Shown here one piece after another: positions 25,213-32,831 of a DNA stretch of 50,317 bases (positions are counted from its first letter, which is position 1; every line of letters starts with the position of its first letter). The DNA comes from a virus. Made by a program: the position numbers and the translations under genes. The stretch covers positions 1 through 50,317 of IMG/VR virus record IMGVR_UViG_3300022744_000040; one strand, 5' to 3'. Below the pieces are notes generated by a model. It did not search any database. It saw nothing but the letters and a program-made list of their open reading frames with translations, and had not been told where the DNA came from.

Positions 25213-25384
25213 CGATCGCAGCTAGCTGTTCTTCGGTAGGTCTAGCTAGAGTATGATGTTCCCACTTAGCAATATAGTCGCCTCGTCCGTCACTGGCATT
25301 CTCTAATGAGATAGTACCGCGAGGTGCAAACTCTGCATCCGTCAATTCTGGATAAATTGTTTTGATTTTTTCGTATAGTGACAT
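25208..25384 (-). CDS. 58-aa fibre-accessory protein (short gene)
   Basis: The 200-base gap between two fibres holds a complete ORF: MSLYEKIKTIYPELTDAEFA, PRGTISLENASDGRGDYIAK, WEHHTLARPTEEQLAAIE. Motifs of the type 'YPELTDAEF ... I.L ... DGRGDYIAKW ... RPTEEQLAA' recur in small tail proteins of many phages (XkdW-like by pattern), so this is very likely a real gene. Two consecutive ATGs overlap the upstream TGA; I chose the second because its spacing from AGGG is better. Probably translationally coupled to the C1q-like gene upstream. Confidence 0.85.
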   Translation of the reverse strand: MSLYEKIKTIYPELTDAEFAPRGTISLENASDGRGDYIAKWEHHTLARPTEEQLAAIE

Positions 25385-25902
25385 CATGCTGCCCTAACCA
25401 TGAACCCCTGTAAAGAGGTGTAAATTTGACTTCCGTAGATGGTATTCGGACTTGTGCCGCCGACCACATATGCCCAGACTTCGATATAGTCAGTCGATCC
25501 GTTCAAGTATACCAATCCAAAAAATGGGTTCGACGTTCCAGCTTGTGGAACCAAAATTACTCTATGAGACGCGCCAGTTTTTCGAATATCAGCATATGTA
25601 TATGATGCGGACGAATTACATTCCCACATGCCTTGAATTTGATAATACCCAGCAACTTGTGGTTGAAATCTATAGTTGGTCGCAGAATCGAATGCGTTGT
25701 GGGTATCAAATTCCTCAGCATTCCAAGCAATCTTGGTCCAAGTATTTGTAGAAATTGACTGGTTGCCTGAGAGATACGCGCAAAACGCGGGGCCATTACC
25801 AGCTATATTGGGAGCTAGATCTGCCTGCTGTATAGATGCATCTGTTAGGCCACCAACTGCCAATCCAGATATCGTGCCACCGCCGTCAAGAATTAATGCC
25901 AT
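25384..25902 (-). CDS. Short C1q-like tail fibre
   Basis: A 172-aa protein: MALILDGGGTISGLAVGGLT leader with DASIQQADLAPN, then a single C1q-like domain (FCAYLSGNQSISTNTWTKIA, then NYRFQPQVAGYYQIQGMWEC, then GLVYLNGSTDYIEVWAYV). The leader plus C1q layout is a common minimal phage adhesin. It lies between two small accessory genes and overlaps the downstream one. Confidence 0.82.
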   Translation of the reverse strand: MALILDGGGTISGLAVGGLTDASIQQADLAPNIAGNGPAFCAYLSGNQSISTNTWTKIAWNAEEFDTHNAFDSATNYRFQPQVAGYYQIQGMWECNSSASYTYADIRKTGASHRVILVPQAGTSNPFFGLVYLNGSTDYIEVWAYVVGGTSPNTIYGSQIYTSLQGFMVRAA

Positions 25903-25905
25903 ATA

Positions 25906-26181
25906 TTAAACCTTCGGATACTTGTCTTTGACTGCTTGAATTTTAGCAGCCATTTCGGCAGGGAATACGCCAGCATGAAATAATGCATCGAGCTGTTCGC
26001 CGATCGACGGATACTCTTGTTCTCGAAGTTCCTTATACTCATTAGGATCTTGCCACTGGTCGACCGATGCATTATCATATTCGATAACATTATTGTTTAT
26101 ATCGAAAGCAACCTCTCCTGAAACTCTAACGACGTCAGGATACAATGCCAAGATAGCTTTTTGTTTTTGTTCTAACGTCAT
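25906..26181 (-). CDS. Small fibre-accessory protein (XkdW-like N-terminus, YPSI helix)
   Basis: A 91-aa protein joining two pieces: an N-terminal beta part (LALYPDVVRVSGEVAFDINN, VIEYDNASVDQW) similar in pattern to XkdW-like phage tail proteins, and a C-terminal helical YPSIGEQLDALFHAGVFPAE unit shared with the 99-aa protein at 20849. It overlaps the preceding fibre stop by four bases. Function unknown. Confidence 0.77.
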   Translation of the reverse strand: MTLEQKQKAILALYPDVVRVSGEVAFDINNNVIEYDNASVDQWQDPNEYKELREQEYPSIGEQLDALFHAGVFPAEMAAKIQAVKDKYPKV

Positions 26182-26741
26182 CCTGCAATCTCCATCATTG
26201 TAATATACGTTACACCATAGTTATTATTGTTATAATCTGCATTGAATATTACCGACCCCCCAGCACCCGCAGTCATCCACTGTAGGCCATACGTGACCGG
26301 AGAAGTGGTAGCAGGGGAATCCAACCACGTAATAGTAACGCAGCCAGAGACACCACCCCCTGTAGGATGATAGAAGTCAGATACTGCGCCAGAAAACGCA
26401 GCACCACCTCTACTCAGGCGGTAGTTCGGATTCATACCAGCAGACTGATGTCTGGGCATGGTGTTGACTATAACTAAGATTTTACTCGATGTACTCGTAG
26501 GCGTAATTGTCCCTACATAGCCGGTGTCGACCCACGACGCGGACGACACAGTTGTAGTCGTCGAGTTGGCCGATTGCACCACTTGTAGTATGCCCCCAGT
26601 ATAAATTGCTTTCTTACCAGCTTCAAAATACATGCCGGTGCTATTGACGTTAGCGATAACAGTATTGCCAACAGACATCGTAATGTTGTTGTTACTATCG
26701 TTGCCTACTGCTCCATTGAGTGTTGTAGATGATATTAACAT
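26178..26741 (-). CDS. Short tail fibre (ILQVVQ-type tip)
   Basis: A 187-aa fibre. Leader MLISSTTLNGAVGNDSNNNI, a short stalk, then GGILQVVQSANSTTTTVSSA and TGYVGTITPTSTSSKILVIV, a pattern widely seen in distal fibre or adhesin domains of phages. The rest is beta-rich with Tyr/Asn loops. It ends in -MMEIAG. It overlaps the following accessory gene by four bases and the preceding fibre by one. Confidence 0.78.
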   Translation of the reverse strand: MLISSTTLNGAVGNDSNNNITMSVGNTVIANVNSTGMYFEAGKKAIYTGGILQVVQSANSTTTTVSSASWVDTGYVGTITPTSTSSKILVIVNTMPRHQSAGMNPNYRLSRGGAAFSGAVSDFYHPTGGGVSGCVTITWLDSPATTSPVTYGLQWMTAGAGGSVIFNADYNNNNYGVTYITMMEIAG

Positions 26742-27334
26742 TAGAGGATCACCAATCTTTGTCCAGGAGGTACTGTTACTGAAGCGCCGTTAGCAATGAC
26801 TAGCGGACCAACAGTCAGACCGTTCTTACCAGTAGTTAGTGTGTATGGTGCTGTTACTGTTGGGCTAAATTCGTGAATTGCGCCGTTAGCTTGATTCACC
26901 GGAGCTGTGGTTACGCTTGTTGTGCGACCCTTAGCGTCAACAGTAATAACCGGTATGACGGTCGTATTGCCATATGTTCCAGCAGTGACGCCGCTATCAG
27001 ATAGCTTTGCTGTCGTTACTGCGTTTGCTATAATTGAGTTAGCTGTTACCGAGTTGTCAGTAGGAGCCAGGATGCCAATTACACCAGCACTGTAATTAAC
27101 ATAGATGTTATTTGCACCGGCTGTTGGAGCGCCAGAAAACGTAAGCGTTTGTCCGCTCACGGAGTAGCTGCCATCAAATGGATTTTGTTGGACGTTGTTA
27201 ACAACAACTTCAATATCGCGTGTATTATATACGGTGCGCGATAGTGTAAACTGAGTATTCGACCCGTTACCGTTAAATACGTCTGATGCAGACGCTTGGT
27301 TGGTTAATGCGCCAGAAGCGCCGATCCATGCCAT
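26741..27334 (-). CDS. Short fibre with NGSNT module (cassette copy 2)
   Basis: A 197-aa protein. FNGNGSNTQFTLSRTVYNTR (about 20-39) and VNNVQQNPFDGSYSVSGQTL form the NGSNT module, then APTDNSVTANSIIANAVTTA and VTAGTYGNTTVIPVITVDAK. The latter phrase recurs in the 1073-aa fibre. It ends with a short beta stretch TVPPGQRLVIL. It occupies the third slot of cassette copy 2 but lacks the long distal domains of the equivalents at 16683 and 32832, and so may be a truncated version. Confidence 0.77.
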   Translation of the reverse strand: MAWIGASGALTNQASASDVFNGNGSNTQFTLSRTVYNTRDIEVVVNNVQQNPFDGSYSVSGQTLTFSGAPTAGANNIYVNYSAGVIGILAPTDNSVTANSIIANAVTTAKLSDSGVTAGTYGNTTVIPVITVDAKGRTTSVTTAPVNQANGAIHEFSPTVTAPYTLTTGKNGLTVGPLVIANGASVTVPPGQRLVIL

Positions 27335-27654
27335 TAGACACCTACCGCTGCACTAGTTACAAAGTCTGCACTCGATGCTGCGCTCGAAACGCATTTCAGC
27401 ACATCGCCTGTAACCAAGAAGTGTTTAACGTCTCCGCCAATCAAGGCGAGAGCGCCTCCGACCGGAATCGTTACGCCCTTGATTAGGTAGTAGTTCGTTG
27501 CGCTGCGCGTGATATACACATCGACTGTGATTGCTGCGCCAGATATGTTTGCGACTTGGCAGCCTACCAAAGCAGTCGTTGCAGATGCCGTAACGATAGT
27601 AGCCGGCGTTGTACCGACTGCTGAATTAAGATAACTGGTTTGTGTAGAAGCCAT
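27334..27654 (-). CDS. Small beta-rich fibre-cassette protein
   Basis: A 106-aa protein, paralogous to 33878-34204: shared pattern VGCQVANISGAAITVDVYIT, SATNYYLIKGVTIPVGGALA and GGDVKHFLVTGDVLKCVSSA. Compared with 18469-18795 the similarity is weaker. It sits second in cassette copy 2, abutting genes on both sides. It may be a fibre joint or small structural protein. Confidence 0.78.
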   Translation of the reverse strand: MASTQTSYLNSAVGTTPATIVTASATTALVGCQVANISGAAITVDVYITRSATNYYLIKGVTIPVGGALALIGGDVKHFLVTGDVLKCVSSAASSADFVTSAAVGV

Positions 27655-27657
27655 TGC

Positions 27658-28635
27658 TTATCCGTAAATGATTGCGTTGAGGAACGCTGAACCTGCAGGA
27701 TCAACTTGCAAATTCGTTTGTGTTTGTGAGACGTTAGCTACTGAGATTACGTTTGCAGTAACTGTCCCTGTTGTATTTAGACTGCCTACGTTTGCCTGTC
27801 CTGTGACAGTTAGTGTGCTGTTTGCGACCAGATTACCGACAACCAAGTCTGCCATTTGAATGCCTGTAGATGTATTTGCAACATCTACGTTATTGTTCGC
27901 GTAGAACTCTGGTTGATAGTTCTGGAACAGATAATACTTCTTCGTAGTTGCAGATCTGATTAGACCTGTATGTCCATTTGCTCCAGCTCCAGCGTTGTAG
28001 TGAGCTGCAAATCCGATATCGAGAGAGTCGCTGACTTCGTTATTCGAAGCAAGGTATAGCAACGAATCGGTAACGTTAATCGAGGTCGTATTGATCGAAA
28101 TTGTGTTGCCGTTGACAACCAAGTTTCCAGTGATTGTCGCGCTACCGTTCAATAGCATTGAGCCAGAGAACGTAGGGTTGGCTAGCGGTGCGAATGTCGA
28201 ATTGACATATGTGTTTGATGCAGCATAGGCGATTGCATTAGCGTATGCTGCAGCAGCGTTGCCAGAATATGCGATTGCATTAGCGTATGCAGTTGCTGCC
28301 TTAGTATCCGCATAAGCAGTTGCATTAGAATATGCGGTTGCAGCTTTAGATGTAGCGTCTGCTGCAGCAGTTGATACGGCATTTGAGTATGCGGTCGCAG
28401 GAGCTGTATTTACTGCATAGTATGATGCAGGCTGTCCAGCAAGATATGTTGCGCTATTTGCAAGATAAGCTGTACCAGTGTAAACAGAAGAGTTTACAGA
28501 GTTTGAGCCAAGCAGAATTGTGTTGACGGATAGGTTCGATTGCCCTTGATAGGTACCAAGGTCATTCCTATAGACAAGAACGTCGTTATTAGACGAGCTG
28601 CCTTGTTTGAGTTTCTCTATCCGTAACTTAGACAT
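27658..28635 (-). CDS. Fibre of the triplicated cassette (copy 2)
   Basis: A 325-aa paralogue of 18799-19773 and 34212-35174. N-terminal KLRIEKLKQGSSSNNDVLVY, an Ala-rich helical stalk (ATAYSNATAYADTKAATAYA) and the SINVTDSLLYLASNNEVSDS module with KKYYLFQNYQPEFYANNNVD. A 32-base DNA stretch (28046-28077) is identical to 19190-19221 in copy 3, which points to recent duplication or gene conversion. Probably a stalk or fibre-like structural protein. Confidence 0.8.
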   Translation of the reverse strand: MSKLRIEKLKQGSSSNNDVLVYRNDLGTYQGQSNLSVNTILLGSNSVNSSVYTGTAYLANSATYLAGQPASYYAVNTAPATAYSNAVSTAAADATSKAATAYSNATAYADTKAATAYANAIAYSGNAAAAYANAIAYAASNTYVNSTFAPLANPTFSGSMLLNGSATITGNLVVNGNTISINTTSINVTDSLLYLASNNEVSDSLDIGFAAHYNAGAGANGHTGLIRSATTKKYYLFQNYQPEFYANNNVDVANTSTGIQMADLVVGNLVANSTLTVTGQANVGSLNTTGTVTANVISVANVSQTQTNLQVDPAGSAFLNAIIYG

Positions 28636-28638
28636 CTA

Positions 28639-28803
28639 TTATGCTTCTGGTTGTGATTCCTGTTGCTCAGCAGCTTGCAATTGAGGTTGAGCTTGTTGGC
28701 GGATCGAGTCGATGATCGGTGCCACAGTCTCAAACGTTTGCTTGCCAAGAGCAGCAAGAATAATATTGGTTTGATCTAGCGTAAAAACAAAATTCAAGTT
28801 CAT
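28639..28803 (-). CDS. 54-aa fibre-accessory protein
   Basis: The open frame extends to 28878, but the ATG at 28803 is preferred. It follows GGAG, gives MNLNFVFTLDQTNIILAALG, and avoids overlap with the neighbouring fibre and the late promoter. The remaining residues include FETVAPIIDSIRQQAQPQLQ and a Gln/Glu-rich tail. Small proteins with this 'FTLDQTN.ILAALGKQ' start occur in many phages near structural genes. Predicted helical; function unknown. Confidence 0.78.
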   Translation of the reverse strand: MNLNFVFTLDQTNIILAALGKQTFETVAPIIDSIRQQAQPQLQAAEQQESQPEA

Positions 28804-28837
28804 AATATCTCCATAATGTGAGGTTGATAACAGAAGG

Positions 28838-28845
28838 TATTTATG
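28838..28845 (-). promoter_or_regulatory. Variant late promoter (CATAAATA)
   Basis: Minus-strand CATAAATA in the 53-base gap between the fibre ending at 28857 and the 54-aa gene, 35 bases before its start. Same octamer as upstream of both homing endonucleases. Confidence 0.5.
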
Positions 28846-28856
28846 ACAGCAAAATA

Positions 28857-30317
28857 CTACCCTACCATGTATCCCCACATATATGTGTGCCCTGCGTATA
28901 TGTTTACAGCAGGAGCACCAATACGTAATCTCAAATCAACATAATCGCCGGCATTGAGCTTAACTAGCAATTCGCCTCTCGTTTGGTTGTCGCCACCAGT
29001 AACTGCACCACTGTACATAATGAGCGAATCTCCCGAACTTAGCTGACCGCCGTTTACGTTGAATGCATATGATTGCGTGCCTTGCCCGCTACCATTCCAT
29101 ACATATATCGCCGCAGCGAACAAATACGTTCCGGCCACTGGCGCTGTAAATCTATACGATGTATTGTTCCAAAACCCACCAAGATTAAACCCATTACCAT
29201 CAGTAAGCGGAATGATCGCCCCATTCGAGAATGAAGTCGTTGATGATCCTGAAACACGAAATGATGGTTGGTATGGCATGGTTACATAACCAAGAGAATT
29301 GATGCGCATACGCTCCGTTTGCGCTCCACCATCAGTGCGCGTCTTAAACACCATGGATGCACCATACGAACCACTAGTAGCATTTTCTTTATATGCTTCT
29401 ATGGAGGCGAAGCTTGTAATTCCTCCGCCAGAATTATATACTCCACCCATATTAATAGCACCACCAGTTCCCACTGCAAGGGCGGTGCTGTCGACTGCTA
29501 GCATCTGCCCTACTGGAATTCCTGACGACAATGTTTTTGCAGATTTTACTGAAAACTTTGCCGATTCGACCTGAACAGTATCTCCTACAAAGAAGTTGCC
29601 AGAACTGTCGATACGCATGCGTTCAGACGCACTTGTAGTATTACCAGTATGGAATAGGATATTATGAGCAGTCTGTGTACCGAGTACTAGGTCGCCGCCG
29701 TTGGTGAACAAGTATCCACTGCTTGGCGTCATGATGCTGTATGCAGCCTGAGCATATGTGTTGCTATTGATGCCCATATCGATATAGCCAACGCTATCGT
29801 TACCATCCGATCGAGCAAGGATCAAGTCTGTTGACGCGTTATTGCCGTTGCTCTTATTTTGAGCGTTAATCTGCAGCCAGCTATTTGCACTACTTGCAGC
29901 CTGAACTAGTGGATTCGTAAACGTACCATTCGCAGCACCAATCGTTAGCGGCGCGTTAGGAGCTGTGTTGCCGATACCGACGTTAGTATTAGCTCCGCTC
30001 CAGAATACGACGTTTGCGTTACTCAACATAGATGGTGTAACAGATCCATCAACTGGCACTAGCGTTGAACTCTTGATACCAAGATGAAGAACTAGAATGT
30101 TATTTGTTCCAGTAGGAGGAGCGCCAGTAAACGTCAGCGTAGTGCCGCTTACCGTATAAGCAACACTTGGTGTTTGATATAGGCCACTAATATACACAGC
30201 GATAGACGCAGCAGATGCTGGCGCCAACGAAAGTGTATATGCGACCGTCGTACCATCACCACTGAAGGTGTTGGTTTGATAGTTTGTTGATACTAATGGA
30301 TTTCCGATTAATGACAT
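28857..30317 (-). CDS. Composite tail fibre with C1q-like tip
   Basis: A 486-aa fibre combining the N-terminal module FSGDGTTVAYTLSLAPASAA, the GTQTAHNILFHTGNTTSASE module (about 125-240, shared with 16683 and 22639), a spacer, the GYVTMPYQPSFRVSG linker (about 350) and a C1q-like end (YRFTAPVAGTYLFAAAIYVW, then VKLNAGDYVDLRLRIG). It ends in -GYMVG like the other C1q tips. The mix shows domain shuffling between paralogues. Receptor-binding role inferred. Confidence 0.82.
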   Translation of the reverse strand: MSLIGNPLVSTNYQTNTFSGDGTTVAYTLSLAPASAASIAVYISGLYQTPSVAYTVSGTTLTFTGAPPTGTNNILVLHLGIKSSTLVPVDGSVTPSMLSNANVVFWSGANTNVGIGNTAPNAPLTIGAANGTFTNPLVQAASSANSWLQINAQNKSNGNNASTDLILARSDGNDSVGYIDMGINSNTYAQAAYSIMTPSSGYLFTNGGDLVLGTQTAHNILFHTGNTTSASERMRIDSSGNFFVGDTVQVESAKFSVKSAKTLSSGIPVGQMLAVDSTALAVGTGGAINMGGVYNSGGGITSFASIEAYKENATSGSYGASMVFKTRTDGGAQTERMRINSLGYVTMPYQPSFRVSGSSTTSFSNGAIIPLTDGNGFNLGGFWNNTSYRFTAPVAGTYLFAAAIYVWNGSGQGTQSYAFNVNGGQLSSGDSLIMYSGAVTGGDNQTRGELLVKLNAGDYVDLRLRIGAPAVNIYAGHTYMWGYMVG

Positions 30318-30324
30318 GCCGAAA

Positions 30325-30612
30325 TTATCCTTGTTGGTTTCTTGTTGCGTCGCGGATAGCAGCTTCTGCGTTTAGCTGTGCAATTGTTTTTACCCAATTG
30401 TGCGCTAATGCTAATTCGATGATTGCTTCTTCAGATTGTGGGATTTGAATTCCTAGATCTAAGCACTTCGGAACGGCAATAGATAGGATTTGCTTCGTTG
30501 CTGCTTTTACATACGCTTCGACGACACCGCTGACCCACTGCTGCTGGTCAAGCATCATCACAGCAAGTGCTTTGTTTTGTGTTTCAGTGACCGATACAGT
30601 ATATGTGATCAT
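30325..30612 (-). CDS. Small helical fibre-accessory protein
   Basis: The open frame reaches 30675 but would overlap the fibre ending at 30617. The ATG at 30612 gives 95 aa beginning MITYTVSVTETQNKALAVMM, matching the start of its 88-aa paralogue at 19786-20052. QQQWVSGVVEAYVKAATKQI follows, then a second helical half. Likely an assembly or chaperone protein for an adjacent fibre; unproven. Confidence 0.77.
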   Translation of the reverse strand: MITYTVSVTETQNKALAVMMLDQQQWVSGVVEAYVKAATKQILSIAVPKCLDLGIQIPQSEEAIIELALAHNWVKTIAQLNAEAAIRDATRNQQG

Positions 30613-30616
30613 ATTA

Positions 30617-31501
30617 TTATCCCAGAAGCCATACTGCAATAGATGCGCCGTGCGCAGTGGCGTTTGCAACGCCATTTAGTCCTACGCGGACTTGTGTGCC
30701 GGCAGTGAGATATCTCATCGATATGGTGCCGTCGTTTTGGTATTCGTGGTGCATCTCAATAATCTCTTCATATGATCCGTTGAAGGAAAGGATGTAGATA
30801 TATCGGCCGAGCACCGACGTTCCACCAAGCGATGTGTCGATTGCAAAGTTAGTTTCGATGGCATATACACCATCTACAGGAGCTGTAAATATTCCAGTCG
30901 ATGTATCGAAGAAAGATGCACCGCCTGAGTTCTGTGCCCTCAGTGTCCACGTTACGAACGGGTATGTGGCAGGCGAAGCAATGTATGCAGTGCCACCAGT
31001 GTTATGAGCAGTTGCGCTAAAGAACGTTTGCATTGGCTTGCGTACGCGTCCTGCACCATCCCAAATCATCGATGTAAATTGTTCACCAACACCATTATCG
31101 TTCAGCATTCTCACGCGAAGAATACCATTAGTTGTCGAGTTACCACCATCCGCTAAGATGTTCCATTTGCGATGGTTTGCTGGTGAGTCTGTTTGTTCAA
31201 TGATGAATTCTGCAGCGCCTGCAGCGCCGATGTGAATATGACGAATTGGGGTAACACCACCAACGCCAACAAAGCCACCAACAACGGCAGTATTACTCAT
31301 GTTGAGGCCGCTATTGATAGTTACGTTAGCAGCGAACGTTACGTTGCCGTTCGCTGCAATTGTTACACTATTAGCAGTGCTATTTGCAATTCTTACGCTA
31401 CCAGTCGAATCGATCGACACAGAACCGCCTGCAGATGTAATCTTGCTTGCACCAGTTGAGTCTTGCCCAATTACGCTTGGATCTAATTTTGTTAATGCCA
31501 T
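30617..31501 (-). CDS. Tail fibre with C1q-like tip
   Basis: A 294-aa fibre. Leader MALTKLDPSVIGQDSTGASK, a repetitive stalk (SVRIANSTANSVTIAANGNV), a beta segment with HIHIGAAGAAEFIIEQTDSP, the linker GRVRKPMQTFFSATAHN, and a C1q-like end (TGIFTAPVDGVYAIETNFAI, then MRYLTAGTQVRVGLNG). It ends in -IAVWLLG. Probable receptor-binding fibre. Confidence 0.8.
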   Translation of the reverse strand: MALTKLDPSVIGQDSTGASKITSAGGSVSIDSTGSVRIANSTANSVTIAANGNVTFAANVTINSGLNMSNTAVVGGFVGVGGVTPIRHIHIGAAGAAEFIIEQTDSPANHRKWNILADGGNSTTNGILRVRMLNDNGVGEQFTSMIWDGAGRVRKPMQTFFSATAHNTGGTAYIASPATYPFVTWTLRAQNSGGASFFDTSTGIFTAPVDGVYAIETNFAIDTSLGGTSVLGRYIYILSFNGSYEEIIEMHHEYQNDGTISMRYLTAGTQVRVGLNGVANATAHGASIAVWLLG

Positions 31502-31504
31502 AGA

Positions 31505-31849
31505 TTAGACTTCGTTCCATTGTTGTGTTTGCTCATCCCACGCATATCTTTGCCCATCTTGAGGTTTGTCGATTGGCGGGTTCCACATACACGTGTCGTC
31601 ATCGAGCGTCCAGCTTGGATATGGTTGAGGGGGAATGAATGCATCCTTTAATTTGTCGTATGTATATCCTACTCCAGCAAAGTTCTTGCGAAGAGGCGTC
31701 CCTCCGTGGATGTGGATACCCCCTCTTGTATTATAGGATGTCTGTATCCATTCGCCAGGAGAAGTGTCTATGAACGAATCGAAAAACTCTGGCTCTGCTA
31801 CGATTACCTGAACTACAGTGTTGTCGACTACTTTTGCAAAATGTCCCAT
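31505..31849 (-). CDS. Conserved 114-aa fibre-region protein (HFAKV family)
   Basis: MGHFAKVVDNTVVQVIVAEP, then WIQTSYNTRGGIHIHGGTPL, RKNFAGVGYTYDKLKDAFIP and PQPYPSWTLDDDTCMWNPP. This is a recognisable small protein repeatedly found with fibre genes in cyanophages and other aquatic T4-like phages. Its biochemical role is not established to my knowledge. The conserved aromatic-rich centre suggests a compact fold. It may be a fibre assembly or cap protein for the adjacent glycine-rich adhesin. Confidence 0.82.
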   Translation of the reverse strand: MGHFAKVVDNTVVQVIVAEPEFFDSFIDTSPGEWIQTSYNTRGGIHIHGGTPLRKNFAGVGYTYDKLKDAFIPPQPYPSWTLDDDTCMWNPPIDKPQDGQRYAWDEQTQQWNEV

Positions 31850-31860
31850 TATTTTACCTC

Positions 31861-32823
31861 TTATACAGCGTATGTGATGATAACAATGCCGGACCCACCA
31901 TAACCACCTACGTTGTTGCCACGAGGGTCTGTGCTACCAGCACCATCGCCGCCGCTGCCTCTATTTGCGGTACCGTCATTGCCACCAGTAGTCCATCCAT
32001 CACCACCACCCTTGCCGCCTGCGGCATATGTTGTTGTAGTGCCAGATATCGAGCTCGTAATTCCGCTACCACCGTTCGCATAACCAGTGGTGCTGCTTAT
32101 ACCATCGCTGCCAGCACCACCAGCTCCGCCACCACCACCGCCAGTTGAGGATGTTCCATAGGCATCCGAACGGCCAGCACCGCCAGCATATCCCTGTCCA
32201 GATGTTCCAGATCCGCCAGCAAGATAACCACCAGAATACCCCGAGCCGCCGCCACCCGATCCGCCAGAAGCACCAGATCCGCCATTATAATTGCCACCGC
32301 CGCCACCGCCAATTGCAGTCAATCCGAACGCCGTTGTGTTTGATCCACTTGGCGCAATACCACCACCCGACGTCGAAGATGCTGCACCAGCCCCGATTAC
32401 GATATTGTATACGCCTGGGACTAAACTTACGGTTTGTTGAATTACTCCGCCGGCGCCACCGCCACCACCAACGTCCCACCCACCAGCACCAGCACCTCCG
32501 ACCATTAAAACGGTCGCGGATCTTGATCCTGATGTTACGGTAAGCGTGCCGCTCGATGTGAATGTGTGGACGTTATTGCCGCCATTAGTAGTGATTGTTC
32601 CGCCAGTCGCTGTGATATCATTCGTACCATACCATGTCGTTCCATCTGCATATTCGAGCACACCTCGTTGGGAGTTGAAGCGAAAGCCACCCGCATTAGC
32701 TGACGGTCTGTTGCTTGTATTGCCAACTGGTATTATAAACACACTTGTATTGGACATCACAAGATTGCCACTATAGTTAAGTGGGCTTGCGAACGAATTA
32801 GCGTTTAATTTATCGATTGCCAT
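31861..32823 (-). CDS. Glycine-rich tail fibre adhesin
   Basis: The start at 32823 (MAIDKLNANSFASPLNYSGN) is chosen because the longer frame overlaps the upstream fibre. That gives 320 aa. The N-terminal 90 residues contain RPSANAGGFRFNSQRGVLEY, a joint also present at 21148. The C-terminal 200 residues are very glycine-rich in short runs separated by Ser, Thr and Tyr, ending GGYGGSGIVIITYAV. Glycine-rich tips of T-even type gp38 adhesins use polyglycine-II bundles to present variable loops. The composition suggests a similar architecture here, though homology to gp38 itself is not evident. Confidence 0.82.
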   Translation of the reverse strand: MAIDKLNANSFASPLNYSGNLVMSNTSVFIIPVGNTSNRPSANAGGFRFNSQRGVLEYADGTTWYGTNDITATGGTITTNGGNNVHTFTSSGTLTVTSGSRSATVLMVGGAGAGGWDVGGGGGAGGVIQQTVSLVPGVYNIVIGAGAASSTSGGGIAPSGSNTTAFGLTAIGGGGGGNYNGGSGASGGSGGGGSGYSGGYLAGGSGTSGQGYAGGAGRSDAYGTSSTGGGGGGAGGAGSDGISSTTGYANGGSGITSSISGTTTTYAAGGKGGGDGWTTGGNDGTANRGSGGDGAGSTDPRGNNVGGYGGSGIVIITYAV

Positions 32824-32831
32824 ATATTTTA

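Larger units (their letters stand above)
26741..28635 (-). repeat. Three-gene fibre cassette, copy 2
   Basis: Same gene order as copies 1 and 3, with the shortest third gene (197 aa). Shares a 32-base identical segment with copy 3; the corresponding segment of copy 1 (34585-34616) differs at three bases. Confidence 0.75.

Noticed and set aside
28804-28878. Longer N-terminus of the 54-aa gene (start at 28878)
   Set aside because: It would overlap the upstream fibre gene and the late promoter, and the added residues are unlike the family; the internal ATG has a good GGAG.
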